Below, piece after piece: positions 34,613-48,082 of a stretch of DNA of 64,000 nt. This DNA comes from Streptomyces sp. NBC_01335 (lineage in GTDB: Bacteria; Actinomycetota; Actinomycetes; Streptomycetales; Streptomycetaceae), in contig NZ_CP108370.1 of NCBI RefSeq assembly GCF_035953295.1, forward strand, positions 1,550,001-1,614,000, in the 5' to 3' direction. The position numbers and the translations under genes were made by a program. The notes under the pieces are model-generated. The model did no database searches. It was not told where the DNA came from and saw nothing but the letters and a program-made list of their open reading frames with translations. How positions within the stretch are numbered: the first letter of the stretch is position 1; every line of letters begins with the position of its first letter.

Positions 34613-37087
34613 TCAGGCCTTGGCCGGACCGTCGGCGCCGGGCTGCTCGGTGCTCTGCTCAGCCACCGGGGTCGTCTCGGCGGCCGCGTCGGCGCGGTCG
34701 GCCCAGGCGTTCAGCTCGTCGGTGTCGTCCTCGTCCTCGTCGTCGACGTCGTCGCGGTCGTCACCCTCGATGTCGTCGTCGGCGATGTCCACCGCGATGT
34801 CCGTGTCCTGAACGGCGGGGGCCGCGTGCTGCTCGGCCGGGACCGTGGCGGGAACGTCCTCCTCGTCGCCGTCCAGGGCGTCCACGAACTCGACTCCGTC
34901 CAGCTCGGCGAGCCGGTCGGAGGCGTCGGTCGCGCCGTCCTTGTCGGACTCGATGGCCTTGGCGAACCACTCGCGGGCCTCGTCCTCACGGCCCGCCTCC
35001 AGGAGCGCGTCGGCGTACGCGTAGCGCAGGCGCGGGGTCCACGGGTGAACGGCGTTGGAGGCCAGCTCGGGGCTCTGGAGGGTGACGATGGCGGCATCGA
35101 TCTGCCCCATGTCACGGCGGGCACCGGCGGCCACCAGGCGCATCTCGACCTGGCCGGCCTTGTCCAGCTTCTGGACCTCGGGCTCACCCGCCATCGCCAT
35201 GGCACGCTCGGGGCGGCCGAGGCCGCGCTCGCAGTCCGCCATGACGGGCCACAGCTCCACGGAGCCGGTCATCCGCTTGGCGGCACGGAACTCGGCCAGC
35301 GCCTCCCCGTACTTCTGCGTGGCGTACGCGGCGAAGCCGGCCGCCTCACGGACGGCGGCGACGCGCGAGGCGAGCCGGAGGGCGACGCGGGAGTACCCGT
35401 ACGCCTCCTCGGGGTCCTCGTCGATGAGCCGGGCGACCATGACGAGGTTGCGCGCGACGTCCTCGGCGAGGGTCTTCGGCAGGCTCAGGAGCTCCTGCCG
35501 GACCTCCTTGTCGATCTCGAAGCCCGTGACGTCGTCGGGGATGGGCAGCCGCTTGATGGGCTCGCGGTCACGATCGCCCTGGTAGCCGCCGCGGTCGTCC
35601 CGACCCCGGTAGCCGCCACGGTCGTCGTCACGGCGCGGGCCGCGGTCGTCACGGCGGAAACCGCCACCGGAGCCGGAGCCGCCGCGGTTGTCGTCACGGC
35701 GGAAGCCACCGCGGTCGTCGTCACGGCGGGGGGCGCTGCGGTCGTCGTCACGGCGGGGGGCACGGTCGTCGCGGCGGAAACCGCCACCCGAGCCGGAGCC
35801 GCCACGGTTGTCGTCGCGGCGGAAACCACCACCGGAGGGGCGGTCGTCGTCGCGGCGCGGGCCGCGCGGGCGGTCGTCACGGCGCTCGAAACCGCCCGGA
35901 CGCCCACCACGGTCGTCATCGCGACGAGGAGCGCGGTCATCGCGCTGACCGCGGAAGCCACCGCGGTCGTCGTCACGGCGGGGGGCACGGTCATCGCGGC
36001 GGAAACCACCACCGGAGCCGGAGCCACCGCGGTTGTCGTCACGGCGGAAGCCGCCACCGGAGCCGGAGCCACCGCGGTTGTCGTCACGGCGGAAGCCGCC
36101 ACGGTCGTCGTCACGGCGCGGGGCACGGTCGTCACGGCGGAAACCACCGCCGGAGGGGCGGTCGTCACGGCGCTCGAAACCGCCCGGACGCCCACCACGG
36201 TCGTCATCACGGCGCGGCGCACGGTCGTCGCGACGGAACCCACCGCCGGAGCCCGAGCCACCACGGTCGTCGCGGCGGAACCCGCCACCGGAGCCCGAGC
36301 CACCACGGTCGTCGCGGCGGAACCCGCCACCGGAGCCGGAGCCACCGCGGTTGTCGTCACGGCGGAAGCCGCCACGGTCGTCGTCACGGCGCGGGGCACG
36401 GTCGTCACGGCGGAAACCACCGCCGGAGGGGCGGTCGTCACGGCGCTCGAAACCGCCCGGACGCCCACCACGGTCGTCATCACGGCGCGGCGCACGGTCG
36501 TCGCGACGGAACCCACCGCCGGAGCCCGAGCCACCACGGTCGTCGCGGCGGAACCCGCCACCGGAGCCGGAGCCACCGCGGTTGTCGTCACGGCGGAAGC
36601 CGCCACGGTCGTCGTCACGGCGCGGGGCACGGTCGTCACGGCGGAAACCACCGCCGGAGGGGCGGTCGTCACGGCGCTCGAAACCGCCCGGACGCCCACC
36701 ACGGTCGTCATCACGGCGCGGCGCACGGTCGTCGCGACGGAAACCGCCACCGGAACCGGAACCACCACGGTTGTCATCACGACGGAAACCGCCACCGGAA
36801 CCACCACGGTTGTCATCACGACGGAAACCGCCACCGGAACCACCACGGTTGTCATCACGGCGGAAACCGCCACCGGAACCGGAACCACCACGGTTGTCAT
36901 CACGGCGGAAACCGCCACCGGAACCGGAACCACCACGGTTGTCATCACGGCGGAAACCGCCACGGTCATTGTCACGGCGCGGGGCGGCGGAGCGGTCGTC
37001 ACGACCGCCGCGGAAGCCGGCCCTGTCGCCACCGTCCCGGCGACGCGGCTCGCGATCCGGACGATCGTCGGGAGAGTTGGTGGACAT
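34613..37087 (-). CDS. TPR protein with giant Arg/Asp/Gly tandem-repeat N-terminus
   Basis: An 824-residue protein in two parts. Residues about 30-505 are made almost only of repeats such as FRRDDNRGGSGSGGG and FRRDDRAPRRDDDRGG, a polyampholyte RGG-like disordered region. Residues 510-824 form a helical TPR-like domain (PIPDDVTGFEIDKEVRQELL, AGFAAYATQKYGEALAEFRA, RLRYAYADALLEAGREDEAR) followed by a very acidic tail (DIEGDDRDDVDDEDEDDTDE). The start MSTNSPDDRPDRE follows a frame open upstream only by four codons; no membrane or signal segment. It is transcribed in the same direction as the rRNA operon, immediately downstream of its terminator. Function unknown; RNA binding or condensate formation is an inference from composition and position. 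Confidence 0.85.
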   Translation of the reverse strand: MSTNSPDDRPDREPRRRDGGDRAGFRGGRDDRSAAPRRDNDRGGFRRDDNRGGSGSGGGFRRDDNRGGSGSGGGFRRDDNRGGSGGGFRRDDNRGGSGGGFRRDDNRGGSGSGGGFRRDDRAPRRDDDRGGRPGGFERRDDRPSGGGFRRDDRAPRRDDDRGGFRRDDNRGGSGSGGGFRRDDRGGSGSGGGFRRDDRAPRRDDDRGGRPGGFERRDDRPSGGGFRRDDRAPRRDDDRGGFRRDDNRGGSGSGGGFRRDDRGGSGSGGGFRRDDRGGSGSGGGFRRDDRAPRRDDDRGGRPGGFERRDDRPSGGGFRRDDRAPRRDDDRGGFRRDDNRGGSGSGGGFRRDDNRGGSGSGGGFRRDDRAPRRDDDRGGFRGQRDDRAPRRDDDRGGRPGGFERRDDRPRGPRRDDDRPSGGGFRRDDNRGGSGSGGGFRRDDRAPRRDDDRSAPRRDDDRGGFRRDDNRGGSGSGGGFRRDDRGPRRDDDRGGYRGRDDRGGYQGDRDREPIKRLPIPDDVTGFEIDKEVRQELLSLPKTLAEDVARNLVMVARLIDEDPEEAYGYSRVALRLASRVAAVREAAGFAAYATQKYGEALAEFRAAKRMTGSVELWPVMADCERGLGRPERAMAMAGEPEVQKLDKAGQVEMRLVAAGARRDMGQIDAAIVTLQSPELASNAVHPWTPRLRYAYADALLEAGREDEAREWFAKAIESDKDGATDASDRLAELDGVEFVDALDGDEEDVPATVPAEQHAAPAVQDTDIAVDIADDDIEGDDRDDVDDEDEDDTDELNAWADRADAAAETTPVAEQSTEQPGADGPAKA
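35575..37000 (-). repeat. Coding tandem-repeat array with 231/273-bp higher-order units
   Basis: About 1.4 kb of 42-48-bp units encoding 14-16 residue repeats. They are grouped in larger blocks: the marker CGGACGCCCACCACGGTCG recurs at 36185, 36458 and 36689, spacing 273 and 231 bp (91 and 77 codons), the difference being one extra 14-codon unit. A further diverged copy is near 35909. Because every period is a multiple of three, other frames are open too. Confidence 0.9.
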
Positions 37088-37161
37088 GGGTACGACTCCT
37101 GTCTTTGGGTACTGCAAACATTCTCGCGCAGCCGACCTAACGACGCGCTTCGGGAAAACAA

Positions 37162-37205
37162 AAGGACCCTTGGTCCCAGCGTGAACGCTGGGACCAAGGG
37201 TCCTT
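37162..37205 (-). terminator. rRNA operon terminator
   Basis: AAGGACCCTTGGTCCCAGCG (37162-37181) pairs perfectly over 20 bp with 37186-37205 around TGAA; on the minus strand it is followed by TTTTGTTTT. It lies eight bases past the 5S rRNA 3' end. Confidence 0.95.
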
Positions 37206-37212
37206 GAAAGAT

Positions 37213-37332
37213 TGTTCGGCGGCGTCCTACTCTCCCACAGGGTCCCCCCTGCAGTACCATCGGCGCTGAAAGGCTTAGCTTCCGGGTTCGGAATGTAACC
37301 GGGCGTTTCCCTAACGCAATGACCACCGAAAC
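37213..37332 (-). rRNA. rrf: 5S ribosomal RNA
   Basis: About 120 nt. Recognised by the 5' GTTTCGGTGGTCATTGCG, the loop CCGAACCCGGAAGCTAAG, and the 3' GGAGAGTAGGACGCCGCCGA, which pair as in actinobacterial 5S. Ends are estimated to within two or three bases. Last gene of the operon. Confidence 0.95.
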
Positions 37333-37440
37333 CCTATCGGGTTCTAGCGAACAAGCACACTTTTCAATTAAGTAGTGAAGCTGTTCAACCGGAAGCGACT
37401 GTTCGCAACCCGGGAACAACACAGTGAACGCGAGCAACTG
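37333..37440 (-). other. 23S-5S spacer
   Basis: About 108 nt, no tRNA. Relatively AT-rich (contains CTACTTAATTGAAAAGTGTG on the transcribed strand), as in other Streptomyces rRNA operons; presumably contains processing sites. Confidence 0.7.
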
Positions 37441-42402
<4,962 letters not shown>

Positions 42403-43083
42403 TGTTTTCCCGTAATCGGGATCACAACACGAGAGCGGAACGACCAGGTCGGAATATGACCGGTCGTTCACAGCGTCCTCGCTGTTGTTGCCCACCAGGC
42501 GGTTAAGCACCGGTAGGACTTTTCAAAGGAACCACCAACCTGCCGAAGCAGGCCGGGGTATCAACATATCTGGCGTTGACTTTTGGCACGCTGTTGAGTT
42601 CTCAAGGAACGGACGCTTCCTTCGGTCCCGTTTCACCGGGGCCCTCCGGGCGCTTCCCTTCGTTCTTGCGTTTCCGACTCTATCAGACTCTTATCTGTCC
42701 GATTCCCGGTCGAAGCGGGTCAAGCGGTTTTCGCTTTCCAGTTCTTCGCTTTCGCGTTTCCCTTTCCGGCGAGTCCGACCTTACCAGACTCTCTTTCGTT
42801 CCGTTTCCGGTCCGAGTTTGACTCCGGCGGCCTGTCGGGGGCCTTTGCCTCATGTCTGCCTTTCGGCTTCCTTTTGGCGATGCCGCTACCGTAGTCCATT
42901 TCCGCGACGACTCATAATCGAGCGTTCGAAGCGAAATTCGGACATGCCGAATTCGCACCCGTCAGGGCGGATCGAAGGTAGTGGTTGGCCGCATCGAGGC
43001 CAGTCGGTGTGGTCCGGAGGACCGGTCCGACAACTGCACCCGTGTAAAGCGGCTCGGACTACATTAGGGACTGCCCGAGGCCG
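42403..43083 (-). promoter_or_regulatory. rRNA operon leader and downstream promoters
   Basis: Noncoding region of 681 bases. Next to 16S is the leader with the hairpin CCTGC-TTCGG-CAGG type sequences and the conserved TTGAGAACTCAACAGCGTGCC (about 42607-42587). Further upstream the 18-base block GAGTCTG(A/G)TA(G/A)(A/G)GTCGGA occurs twice, at 42690-42673 and 42791-42774, giving -10-like TAGAGT and TAAGGT 101 bases apart. These are probably two of the tandem promoters usual for streptomycete rRNA operons. Their -35 boxes are not obvious. Confidence 0.7.
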
Positions 43084-43089
43084 CGTCAA
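43061..43089 (-). promoter_or_regulatory. Upstream rRNA promoter, TTGACG-N17-TAATGT
   Basis: -35 TTGACG (43089-43084), a 17-base spacer and -10 TAATGT (43066-43061): the best match to a principal sigma factor promoter in the window. Expected start near 43053, giving a leader of about 650 nt before 16S. The TGA inside the -35 is the stop codon of the 3-methyladenine glycosylase gene. Confidence 0.8.
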
Positions 43090-43739
43090 GTCCGGCGGCG
43101 CCGCGGGGTGTGGGCCCGGTAGGGGCTCACGGTCGGGTCGCCGTCGATCCAGAAGCGCCAGGGCTGATGGGCGCCGTCGCCGCCCACGCCGGTACGCGGG
43201 CCGCTCCGCACCTGGTCACGCGCTGGCGGGGTGCCGTACAGGACGGACATCGGCTCCGGCGGGCCGGCGACGACGTCGCTTCCGTCGAGCGCCCGGTCGA
43301 CCGAGAGAGCGGTCGCCAGACGGGCCGGGCCTTTGGCGAGTTCTCGGTCGTGCCGGGCCGAAAGTCGACGGGGACGGGCCAGATCGGCACCGGTACGGAT
43401 CTCACCGGCCCGCAGCAGCACTCCGCTCGCCCACCCCTCCGGGCCGCACACCAGGTTCAGGCAGTGCCACATCCCGTACGTGAAGTAGACGTACGCGTGG
43501 CCCGGCGGGCCGTACATCACGCCGTTGCGGGCCGTTCTGCCGCGGAAGGCGTGCGAACCGGGATCGATCTCGCCCGCGTACGCCTCCACCTCGGTCAGAC
43601 GCAGCTCGATGGGTCCCTCGGCGGTGCGCCGTACCAGCGTGCGGCCGAGCAGGTCCGGGGCGACGTCCAGGACGTCGCGGTCGAAGAAGTCCCGCGTCAG
43701 CGGCGCGCGGTCCGGGAGATCCGTCGTGGCGTCGTTCAT
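43086..43739 (-). CDS. DNA-3-methyladenine glycosylase (AAG/MPG family)
   Basis: Base excision repair enzyme removing alkylated purines. The 217-residue product shows the family core: [40 protein letters not shown] (catalytic Glu in VEAY), [20 protein letters not shown] and [20 protein letters not shown]. The late [16 protein letters not shown] block is the DNA-contact region. Length is normal. ATG start; a TACCCT hexamer eight bases upstream suggests a short leader. The gene reads straight into the rRNA operon promoter, its stop codon being part of the -35 box, so read-through transcription could feed the rRNA operon. Confidence 0.95.
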   Translation of the reverse strand: MNDATTDLPDRAPLTRDFFDRDVLDVAPDLLGRTLVRRTAEGPIELRLTEVEAYAGEIDPGSHAFRGRTARNGVMYGPPGHAYVYFTYGMWHCLNLVCGPEGWASGVLLRAGEIRTGADLARPRRLSARHDRELAKGPARLATALSVDRALDGSDVVAGPPEPMSVLYGTPPARDQVRSGPRTGVGGDGAHQPWRFWIDGDPTVSPYRAHTPRRRRT

Positions 43740-43828
43740 GGCGACCGAGGGTACTGGCCGAACGGTGGGGGGAACCGGCTACGGTCAGGGCGCGTATGTA
43801 GGGGTCAGACACCTGTAAGGAGAAAACC

Positions 43829-44611
43829 ATGGGCTTCAAGCGGCTCCTCGCGAGCATGGGCGCCGGCGGCGCGTCGGTGGAGACGGAGCTCATCGAGCTC
43901 AACGTCGTCCCCGGTGGCGTCGTCCAGGGCGAGGTGCGGGTCCAGGGTGGGTCCGTCGCCCAGCAGATCCAGGGCCTCTCGGTCGGTCTGCAGGCGCGGG
44001 TCGAGGTGGAAGGGAACGACCAGGAGCTCAAGCAGGACATCGAGTTCACCAAGCTGCGGCTCGGCGGGGCGTTCGAGGTACAGGCCGGTGCGGTCCACGT
44101 GGTGCCGTTCGGGCTGGAGATCCCGTGGGAGACGCCCATCACCACGTTCGCGGGGCAGAGCCTGCACGGCATGAACATCGGGGTGACGACGGAGCTGGAC
44201 ATCGCCCGCGCGCTGGACTCCGGTGACCTGGACCCGATCAACGTCCACCCGCTCCCCGCCCAGCAGGTGATCCTGGACGCCTTCGGGCAGCTCGGCTTCC
44301 GTTTCCGCAGCGCGGACATGGAGCGCGGCCACATCCGCGGGACGCGCCAGCAGCTGCCGTTCTACCAGGAGATCGAGTTCGTACCGCCGCAGCAGTACCG
44401 CGGTCTGAACCAGGTCGAGCTGTCCTTCGTCGCGGACGACCGCGAGATGGACGTCGTCCTGGAGATGGACAAGAAGGCGGGGCTGTTCAGCGAGGGCAGC
44501 GACTCGTACCGCTCCTTCCGTGTCGGTCTGAACGACTTCCACCAGACCGACTGGGCGGCCTACCTCAACCAGTGGCTGGCCCAGGTGGGCGGTCAGCGCA
44601 ACTGGCTGTGA
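43829..44611 (+). CDS. Spo0M-like sporulation control protein
   Basis: The 260-residue product is a Spo0M/SpoOM family protein with an arrestin-like beta-sandwich: MGFKRLLASMGAGGASVETE (conserved start), the repeated strands GVVQGEVRVQGGSVAQQIQG and VEVEGNDQELKQDIEFTKLR, then VPFGLEIPWETPITTFAGQS. The C-terminal part contains VELSFVADDREMDVVLEMDK. AAGGAG seven bases before the ATG supports the start. Cytoplasmic. Bacillus Spo0M affects entry into sporulation; in Streptomyces the role is less clear. It stands alone between the divergent glycosylase gene and a PEBP gene. Confidence 0.92.
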   Translation: MGFKRLLASMGAGGASVETELIELNVVPGGVVQGEVRVQGGSVAQQIQGLSVGLQARVEVEGNDQELKQDIEFTKLRLGGAFEVQAGAVHVVPFGLEIPWETPITTFAGQSLHGMNIGVTTELDIARALDSGDLDPINVHPLPAQQVILDAFGQLGFRFRSADMERGHIRGTRQQLPFYQEIEFVPPQQYRGLNQVELSFVADDREMDVVLEMDKKAGLFSEGSDSYRSFRVGLNDFHQTDWAAYLNQWLAQVGGQRNWL

Positions 44612-44742
44612 CACCTCCTCCCGGACCGTCGTCCGCCGGGTCGTGCCGGGGCCCGGACGGGCGTCCGGCATGATCCGTGGGAGACGTCCAGGTCCCGGTG
44701 GGGAGCGCCCCGCCGGGACCGTACCGAAGGAAAGGTGCTGAT

Positions 44743-45276
44743 GTGACCGCAGCGAAGAAGGCCCCGCTCCCGCACGACTTCCACCCCGAGGTGCCCGCGT
44801 TCACCGTGGTGAGCGACGACATCGCGCCGGGTGCCGTGCTGGCGGACGCGCAGGTGTACGCGGAGGGCAACACCTCCCCGCAGCTGCGCTGGGAGGGATT
44901 CCCGGCCGGCACGAAAAGCTTCGCCGTGACGTGCTTCGACCCGGACGCCCCCACCGGCAGCGGTTTCTGGCACTGGGTTCTGTTCGACATCCCGGCCTCG
45001 GTCACCGAACTGCCGGCCGGTGCGGGCAGCGGTGCTTTCGCCGGGCTGCCCGAGGGAGCCGTGCAGGCGCGCAACGACTACGGGTCGAAGGACTTCGGCG
45101 GTGCGGCTCCTCCGGCCGGTGATAACCACCGCTACGTCTTCACGGTGTACGCCGTGGACACGGAGAAGCTCGGGCCGGACAGCGACACGTCCCCGGCCGC
45201 GGTCGGATTCAACCTGCGTTTCCACACGCTGGGCCGCGCACAGCTGATCGGTGAGTACGCCGCCCCCGAAAGCTGA
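44743..45276 (+). CDS. YbhB/YbcL (Raf kinase inhibitor-like, PEBP) family protein
   Basis: A 177-residue PEBP-fold protein: [40 protein letters not shown], the ligand-pocket motif [20 protein letters not shown], and [17 protein letters not shown] (family GxHRYxF). The GTG start has GAAGGAAAGG upstream and matches the family length; an ATG two bases earlier is in another frame. No signal peptide. Bacterial members bind unknown anions or lipids; no enzymatic role is assigned. Followed by a strong intrinsic terminator. Confidence 0.92.
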   Translation: MTAAKKAPLPHDFHPEVPAFTVVSDDIAPGAVLADAQVYAEGNTSPQLRWEGFPAGTKSFAVTCFDPDAPTGSGFWHWVLFDIPASVTELPAGAGSGAFAGLPEGAVQARNDYGSKDFGGAAPPAGDNHRYVFTVYAVDTEKLGPDSDTSPAAVGFNLRFHTLGRAQLIGEYAAPES

Positions 45277-45292
45277 GCGTTCTTCTCCCGTT

Positions 45293-45337
45293 TGCCCTGC
45301 CCCGGTCTTGGAGAGATCTGGGCAGGGCACTTTTTAT
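45293..45337 (+). terminator. Intrinsic terminator with T-run
   Basis: TGCCCTGCCC pairs with GGGCAGGGCA (45320-45329), with partial inner pairing (GGTCT/AGATC), followed by CTTTTTATT. Ends the PEBP gene. Confidence 0.92.
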
Positions 45338-45418
45338 TGCGTTGTCCCGCACGGCCCGTCCGGCCAGAGTTGGTCCGGGCCCGCCGGGGGGCGGGCGGCA
45401 CAAGGGGAGGCGGGCAGG

Positions 45419-45931
45419 ATGCGTGACACGTTGGTTCTCAACGCGAGCTTCGAGCCGCTGTCGACGGTGACCCTCAACCGCGCGGTGGTCCTCGTCCTGA
45501 CGGACAAGGCGGTCGTCGAGCAGGCGGATCCCGGCCTTCGGATGCGTGGTGCCGCCGTCGACATCCCGGTGCCCCGCGTGATCAGGCTCTGCAGGTACGT
45601 ACGCGTGCCGTTCCGAAGACAGGCGCCGTGGTCGAGACGGGGAGTCCTCATACGTGACCAGCACCGTTGCGCGTACTGCGGGCGGCGGGCGTCCACCGTG
45701 GACCACGTGGTGCCGCGGGCGCAGGGCGGTCAGGACACCTGGCTGAACACGGTGGCGTCCTGCGCGGAGGACAACCACCGCAAGGCGGCCCGGACGCCGG
45801 AGCAGGCCCAGATGCCGTTGCTGCGCCAGCCGTTCGTCCCCTCGCCGGCCGAGGCGATGCTGCTGGCGATGGCGTCGGCCGACCGTTCCTCGCTGCCGGA
45901 CTGGCTGGACCGGGACCGTACCGCGGCCTGA
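45419..45931 (+). CDS. HNH endonuclease family protein
   Basis: A 170-residue actinobacterial HNH protein. The N-terminal half (DTLVLNASFEPLSTVTLNRA, DKAVVEQAD) is a conserved non-nuclease domain. The HNH zinc-finger nuclease follows: HRCAYCGRRASTVDHVVPRA (Cys pair, first catalytic His), then GGQDTWLNTVASCAEDNHRK (Asn, Cys, His). All key residues are present, so it may cut DNA, though no restriction or phage context exists. GGGGAGG about eight bases before the ATG fixes the start. The gene family is widely conserved next to housekeeping genes; target unknown. Confidence 0.9.
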   Translation: MRDTLVLNASFEPLSTVTLNRAVVLVLTDKAVVEQADPGLRMRGAAVDIPVPRVIRLCRYVRVPFRRQAPWSRRGVLIRDQHRCAYCGRRASTVDHVVPRAQGGQDTWLNTVASCAEDNHRKAARTPEQAQMPLLRQPFVPSPAEAMLLAMASADRSSLPDWLDRDRTAA

Positions 45932-46024
45932 CCGCGGGAGTCGCGCGTGCGCCACGAGGTCCTGGGGCCGCCGCGCAGGTCCTGGGGCCGCCCGAGTCCG
46001 ATCGCCGTACGCCCGATGGCGTAC

Positions 46025-46059
46025 CGGAAGCCCGTCTCCATGGGGGAGGCGGGCTTCCG
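46025..46059. terminator. Bidirectional terminator
   Basis: CGGAAGCCCGTCTCC (46025-46039) pairs with 46045-46059 (one G-T pair) around five bases. It separates the convergent HNH and TSUP permease genes and ends four bases before the permease stop codon. Confidence 0.85.
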
Positions 46060-46063
46060 CGCG

Positions 46064-46831
46064 TCAGCGGAGCAGCAGTTGGACGAGGGCGCAGATTCCC
46101 ACCGCCACGACGAGGCATCGCAGCACGGTGGGGCTGAGGCGGCGGCCGACCCGGGCGCCGATCTGGCCGCCGAGGGTGGAGCCGACCGCGATGAGCAGGA
46201 CGGCGGTCCAGTCGAAGTCGGCGACGAAGAGGAAGAAGAGCGCGGCGACGCTGTTGACGACGGCGGCCAGGACGTTCTTGACGGCGTTGAGGCGCTGCAT
46301 GGTGTCGTCGATCAGCATGCTCATCAGGGAGAGGTAGATGATCCCCTGGGCGGCCGTGAAGTAGCCGCCGTAGACGCTGGCGAGGACGAGGCCGACGGCG
46401 AGCAGCGGGCCGCCCTCGGGGTGGGCGGGGGCGCCGGAGCGTTCACGGCGGCGCTGTACGGCCTTGCTGATGCGGGGCTGGAGCACGATCAGCACCAGGG
46501 CGAGGGTGACCAGGACCGGGACGATGGTCTCGAACGCGGTGGAGGGCAGGGCCAGCAGGAGGGTGGCGCCGGCGAGTCCGCCGATCAGGCAGCTGACGCC
46601 CAGCCTGATGACGCGTGGGCGTTGGCCCTTGAGCTCCTCGCGGTAGCCGATCGCCCCGCTGACGGAGCCGGGTACGAGGCCGAGGGCGTTGGAGACGGTG
46701 GCGGTGACCGGCGGCAGGCCGACGGCGAGCAGTACGGGGAAGGTGATCAACGTGCCTGATCCGACAATGGTGTTGATCGTTCCCGCGGCGGTGCCGGCGG
46801 CGAGGACGGCGAGCATTTCCCAGAGGGACAT
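46064..46831 (-). CDS. TSUP (TauE/SafE) family membrane permease
   Basis: A 255-residue integral membrane protein with about eight hydrophobic helices in two repeats. First repeat: AAGTAAGTINTIVGSGTLIT (the family GxxxGxxxGxG-like signature) and ATVSNALGLVPGSVSGAIGY; second: ASVYGGYFTAAQGIIYLSLM and NAVKNVLAAVVNSVAALFFL. Family members export sulfite, sulfoacetate or related organic anions; the substrate is unknown here. The ATG has AAGGAG five bases upstream. No sulfur genes adjoin it. Single-gene unit. Confidence 0.92.
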   Translation of the reverse strand: MSLWEMLAVLAAGTAAGTINTIVGSGTLITFPVLLAVGLPPVTATVSNALGLVPGSVSGAIGYREELKGQRPRVIRLGVSCLIGGLAGATLLLALPSTAFETIVPVLVTLALVLIVLQPRISKAVQRRRERSGAPAHPEGGPLLAVGLVLASVYGGYFTAAQGIIYLSLMSMLIDDTMQRLNAVKNVLAAVVNSVAALFFLFVADFDWTAVLLIAVGSTLGGQIGARVGRRLSPTVLRCLVVAVGICALVQLLLR

Positions 46832-47005
46832 GCCACTCCTTCGGTGAGCGTTGACGCATCCCCGCCATGAAGGTCGGGGTGCCGCACCGATCATGCACGA
46901 AGGCCCGGGGCGGGTCGGACGGGGGCCCCGCGAAGGGGGTTCCGCCGTCCGGCCGGGCCACCGGGCCGTGTGCGCCGGAGGCGCCGTGTGCGCCGGAGGG
47001 CGGGG

Positions 47006-47950
47006 TCAGTCGACCGGGGGCTCCTCGCGGCGCTCCTTGCTCGGGCGGGAGCCGCCGGTGTCGAAGCCCGGTACGCCGCCGCCGAGGTTGCCGAAGGCGC
47101 CGCTGAGGCCCTTGAGGGCGTCACCGATCTCGCTGGGCACGATCCAGAGCTTGTTGGCGTCGCCCTCGGCGATCTTCGGCAGCATCTGGAGGTACTGGTA
47201 CGAGAGGAGCTTCTGGTCCGGGTCCCCGGCGTGGATGGACTCGAAGACGGTCCGGATGGCCTGGGCCTCGCCCTCGGCGCGCAGGGCGGCGGCCTTGGCG
47301 TCACCTTCGGCGCGCAGGATCGAGGACTGCTTCTCGCCCTCGGCGGTGAGGATCTGGGACTGCCGGATGCCTTCGGCGGTGAGGATCGCGGCGCGCTTGT
47401 CGCGGTCGGCGCGCATCTGCTTCTCCATCGAGTCCTGGATGGAGGTGGGCGGTTCGATGGCCTTGAGCTCCACGCGGTTGACGCGGATGCCCCACTTGCC
47501 GGTGGCCTCGTCCAGGACGCCGCGCAGGGCCGCGTTGATCTCCTCGCGGGAGGTCAGGGTCCGCTCCAGGTCCATGCCGCCGATGATGTTGCGGAGGGTG
47601 GTGACGGTGAGCTGCTCGATCGCCTGGATGTAGCTGGCGACTTCGTACGTCGCGGCGCGGGCGTCCGTCACCTGGTAGTAGATGACCGTGTCGATGTTGA
47701 CGACCAGGTTGTCCTGGGTGATCACCGGCTGCGGCGGGAAGGGCACGACCTGCTCGCGGAGGTCGATGCGGTTGCGGATGGAGTCGATGAACGGGACGAC
47801 GATGTTCAGCCCCGCGTTGAGCGTGCGGGTGTAGCGCCCGAAGCGCTCGACGATGGCGGCGCTGGCCTGCGGAATGATCTGGATCGTCTTGATCAGGGCG
47901 ATGAAGACGAGCACCACCAAAATGATCAGGACGATGATGACCGGTTGCAT
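47006..47950 (-). CDS. SPFH/Band 7 (stomatin-like) membrane protein
   Basis: A 314-residue stomatin/QmcA-type protein: one N-terminal membrane helix (residues 1-20, VIIVLIILVVLVFIALI), the SPFH domain (IIPQASAAIVERFGRYTRTL, VITQDNLVVNIDTVIYYQVT, LRNIIGGMDLERTLTSREEI) and a long charged coiled coil with repeats ILTAEGIRQSQ / ILTAEGEKQSS / ILRAEGDAKAA. Such proteins form ring-shaped oligomers organising membrane microdomains. ATG with GAGG upstream; a TTG four codons earlier is possible. It is 132 bases downstream of the NfeD gene on the same strand; SPFH and NfeD proteins are known partners. Confidence 0.94.
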   Translation of the reverse strand: MQPVIIVLIILVVLVFIALIKTIQIIPQASAAIVERFGRYTRTLNAGLNIVVPFIDSIRNRIDLREQVVPFPPQPVITQDNLVVNIDTVIYYQVTDARAATYEVASYIQAIEQLTVTTLRNIIGGMDLERTLTSREEINAALRGVLDEATGKWGIRVNRVELKAIEPPTSIQDSMEKQMRADRDKRAAILTAEGIRQSQILTAEGEKQSSILRAEGDAKAAALRAEGEAQAIRTVFESIHAGDPDQKLLSYQYLQMLPKIAEGDANKLWIVPSEIGDALKGLSGAFGNLGGGVPGFDTGGSRPSKERREEPPVD

Positions 47951-48082
47951 CGTGTGCCTCAAGCCCTTCGATAGCCGACGGATCCTGGTGATCGGGTCGC
48001 GCTCTCACTGTGACGGACCGGGCGAGCCGACATGATCGACTTCGAGTGTCGCAGAACTCGCCCTGCCGCGCGGCCGGTTCGG

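Noticed and set aside
35575..37000. Regular repeats considered as a CRISPR array
   Set aside because: Units are contiguous, of coding length, with no unique spacers and no cas genes nearby.
33782..37207. 1141-codon open frame on the plus strand with VVTAETATGAGA-like repeats
   Set aside because: It is the antisense of the in-frame Arg/Asp/Gly repeats; GC-rich triplet-periodic DNA is open in several frames. The minus-strand frame has a TPR domain and a sensible start.
42485..43483. 332-codon plus-strand frame across the rRNA promoter region
   Set aside because: Runs antisense to the leader and the glycosylase gene; no motifs and inconsistent codon use.
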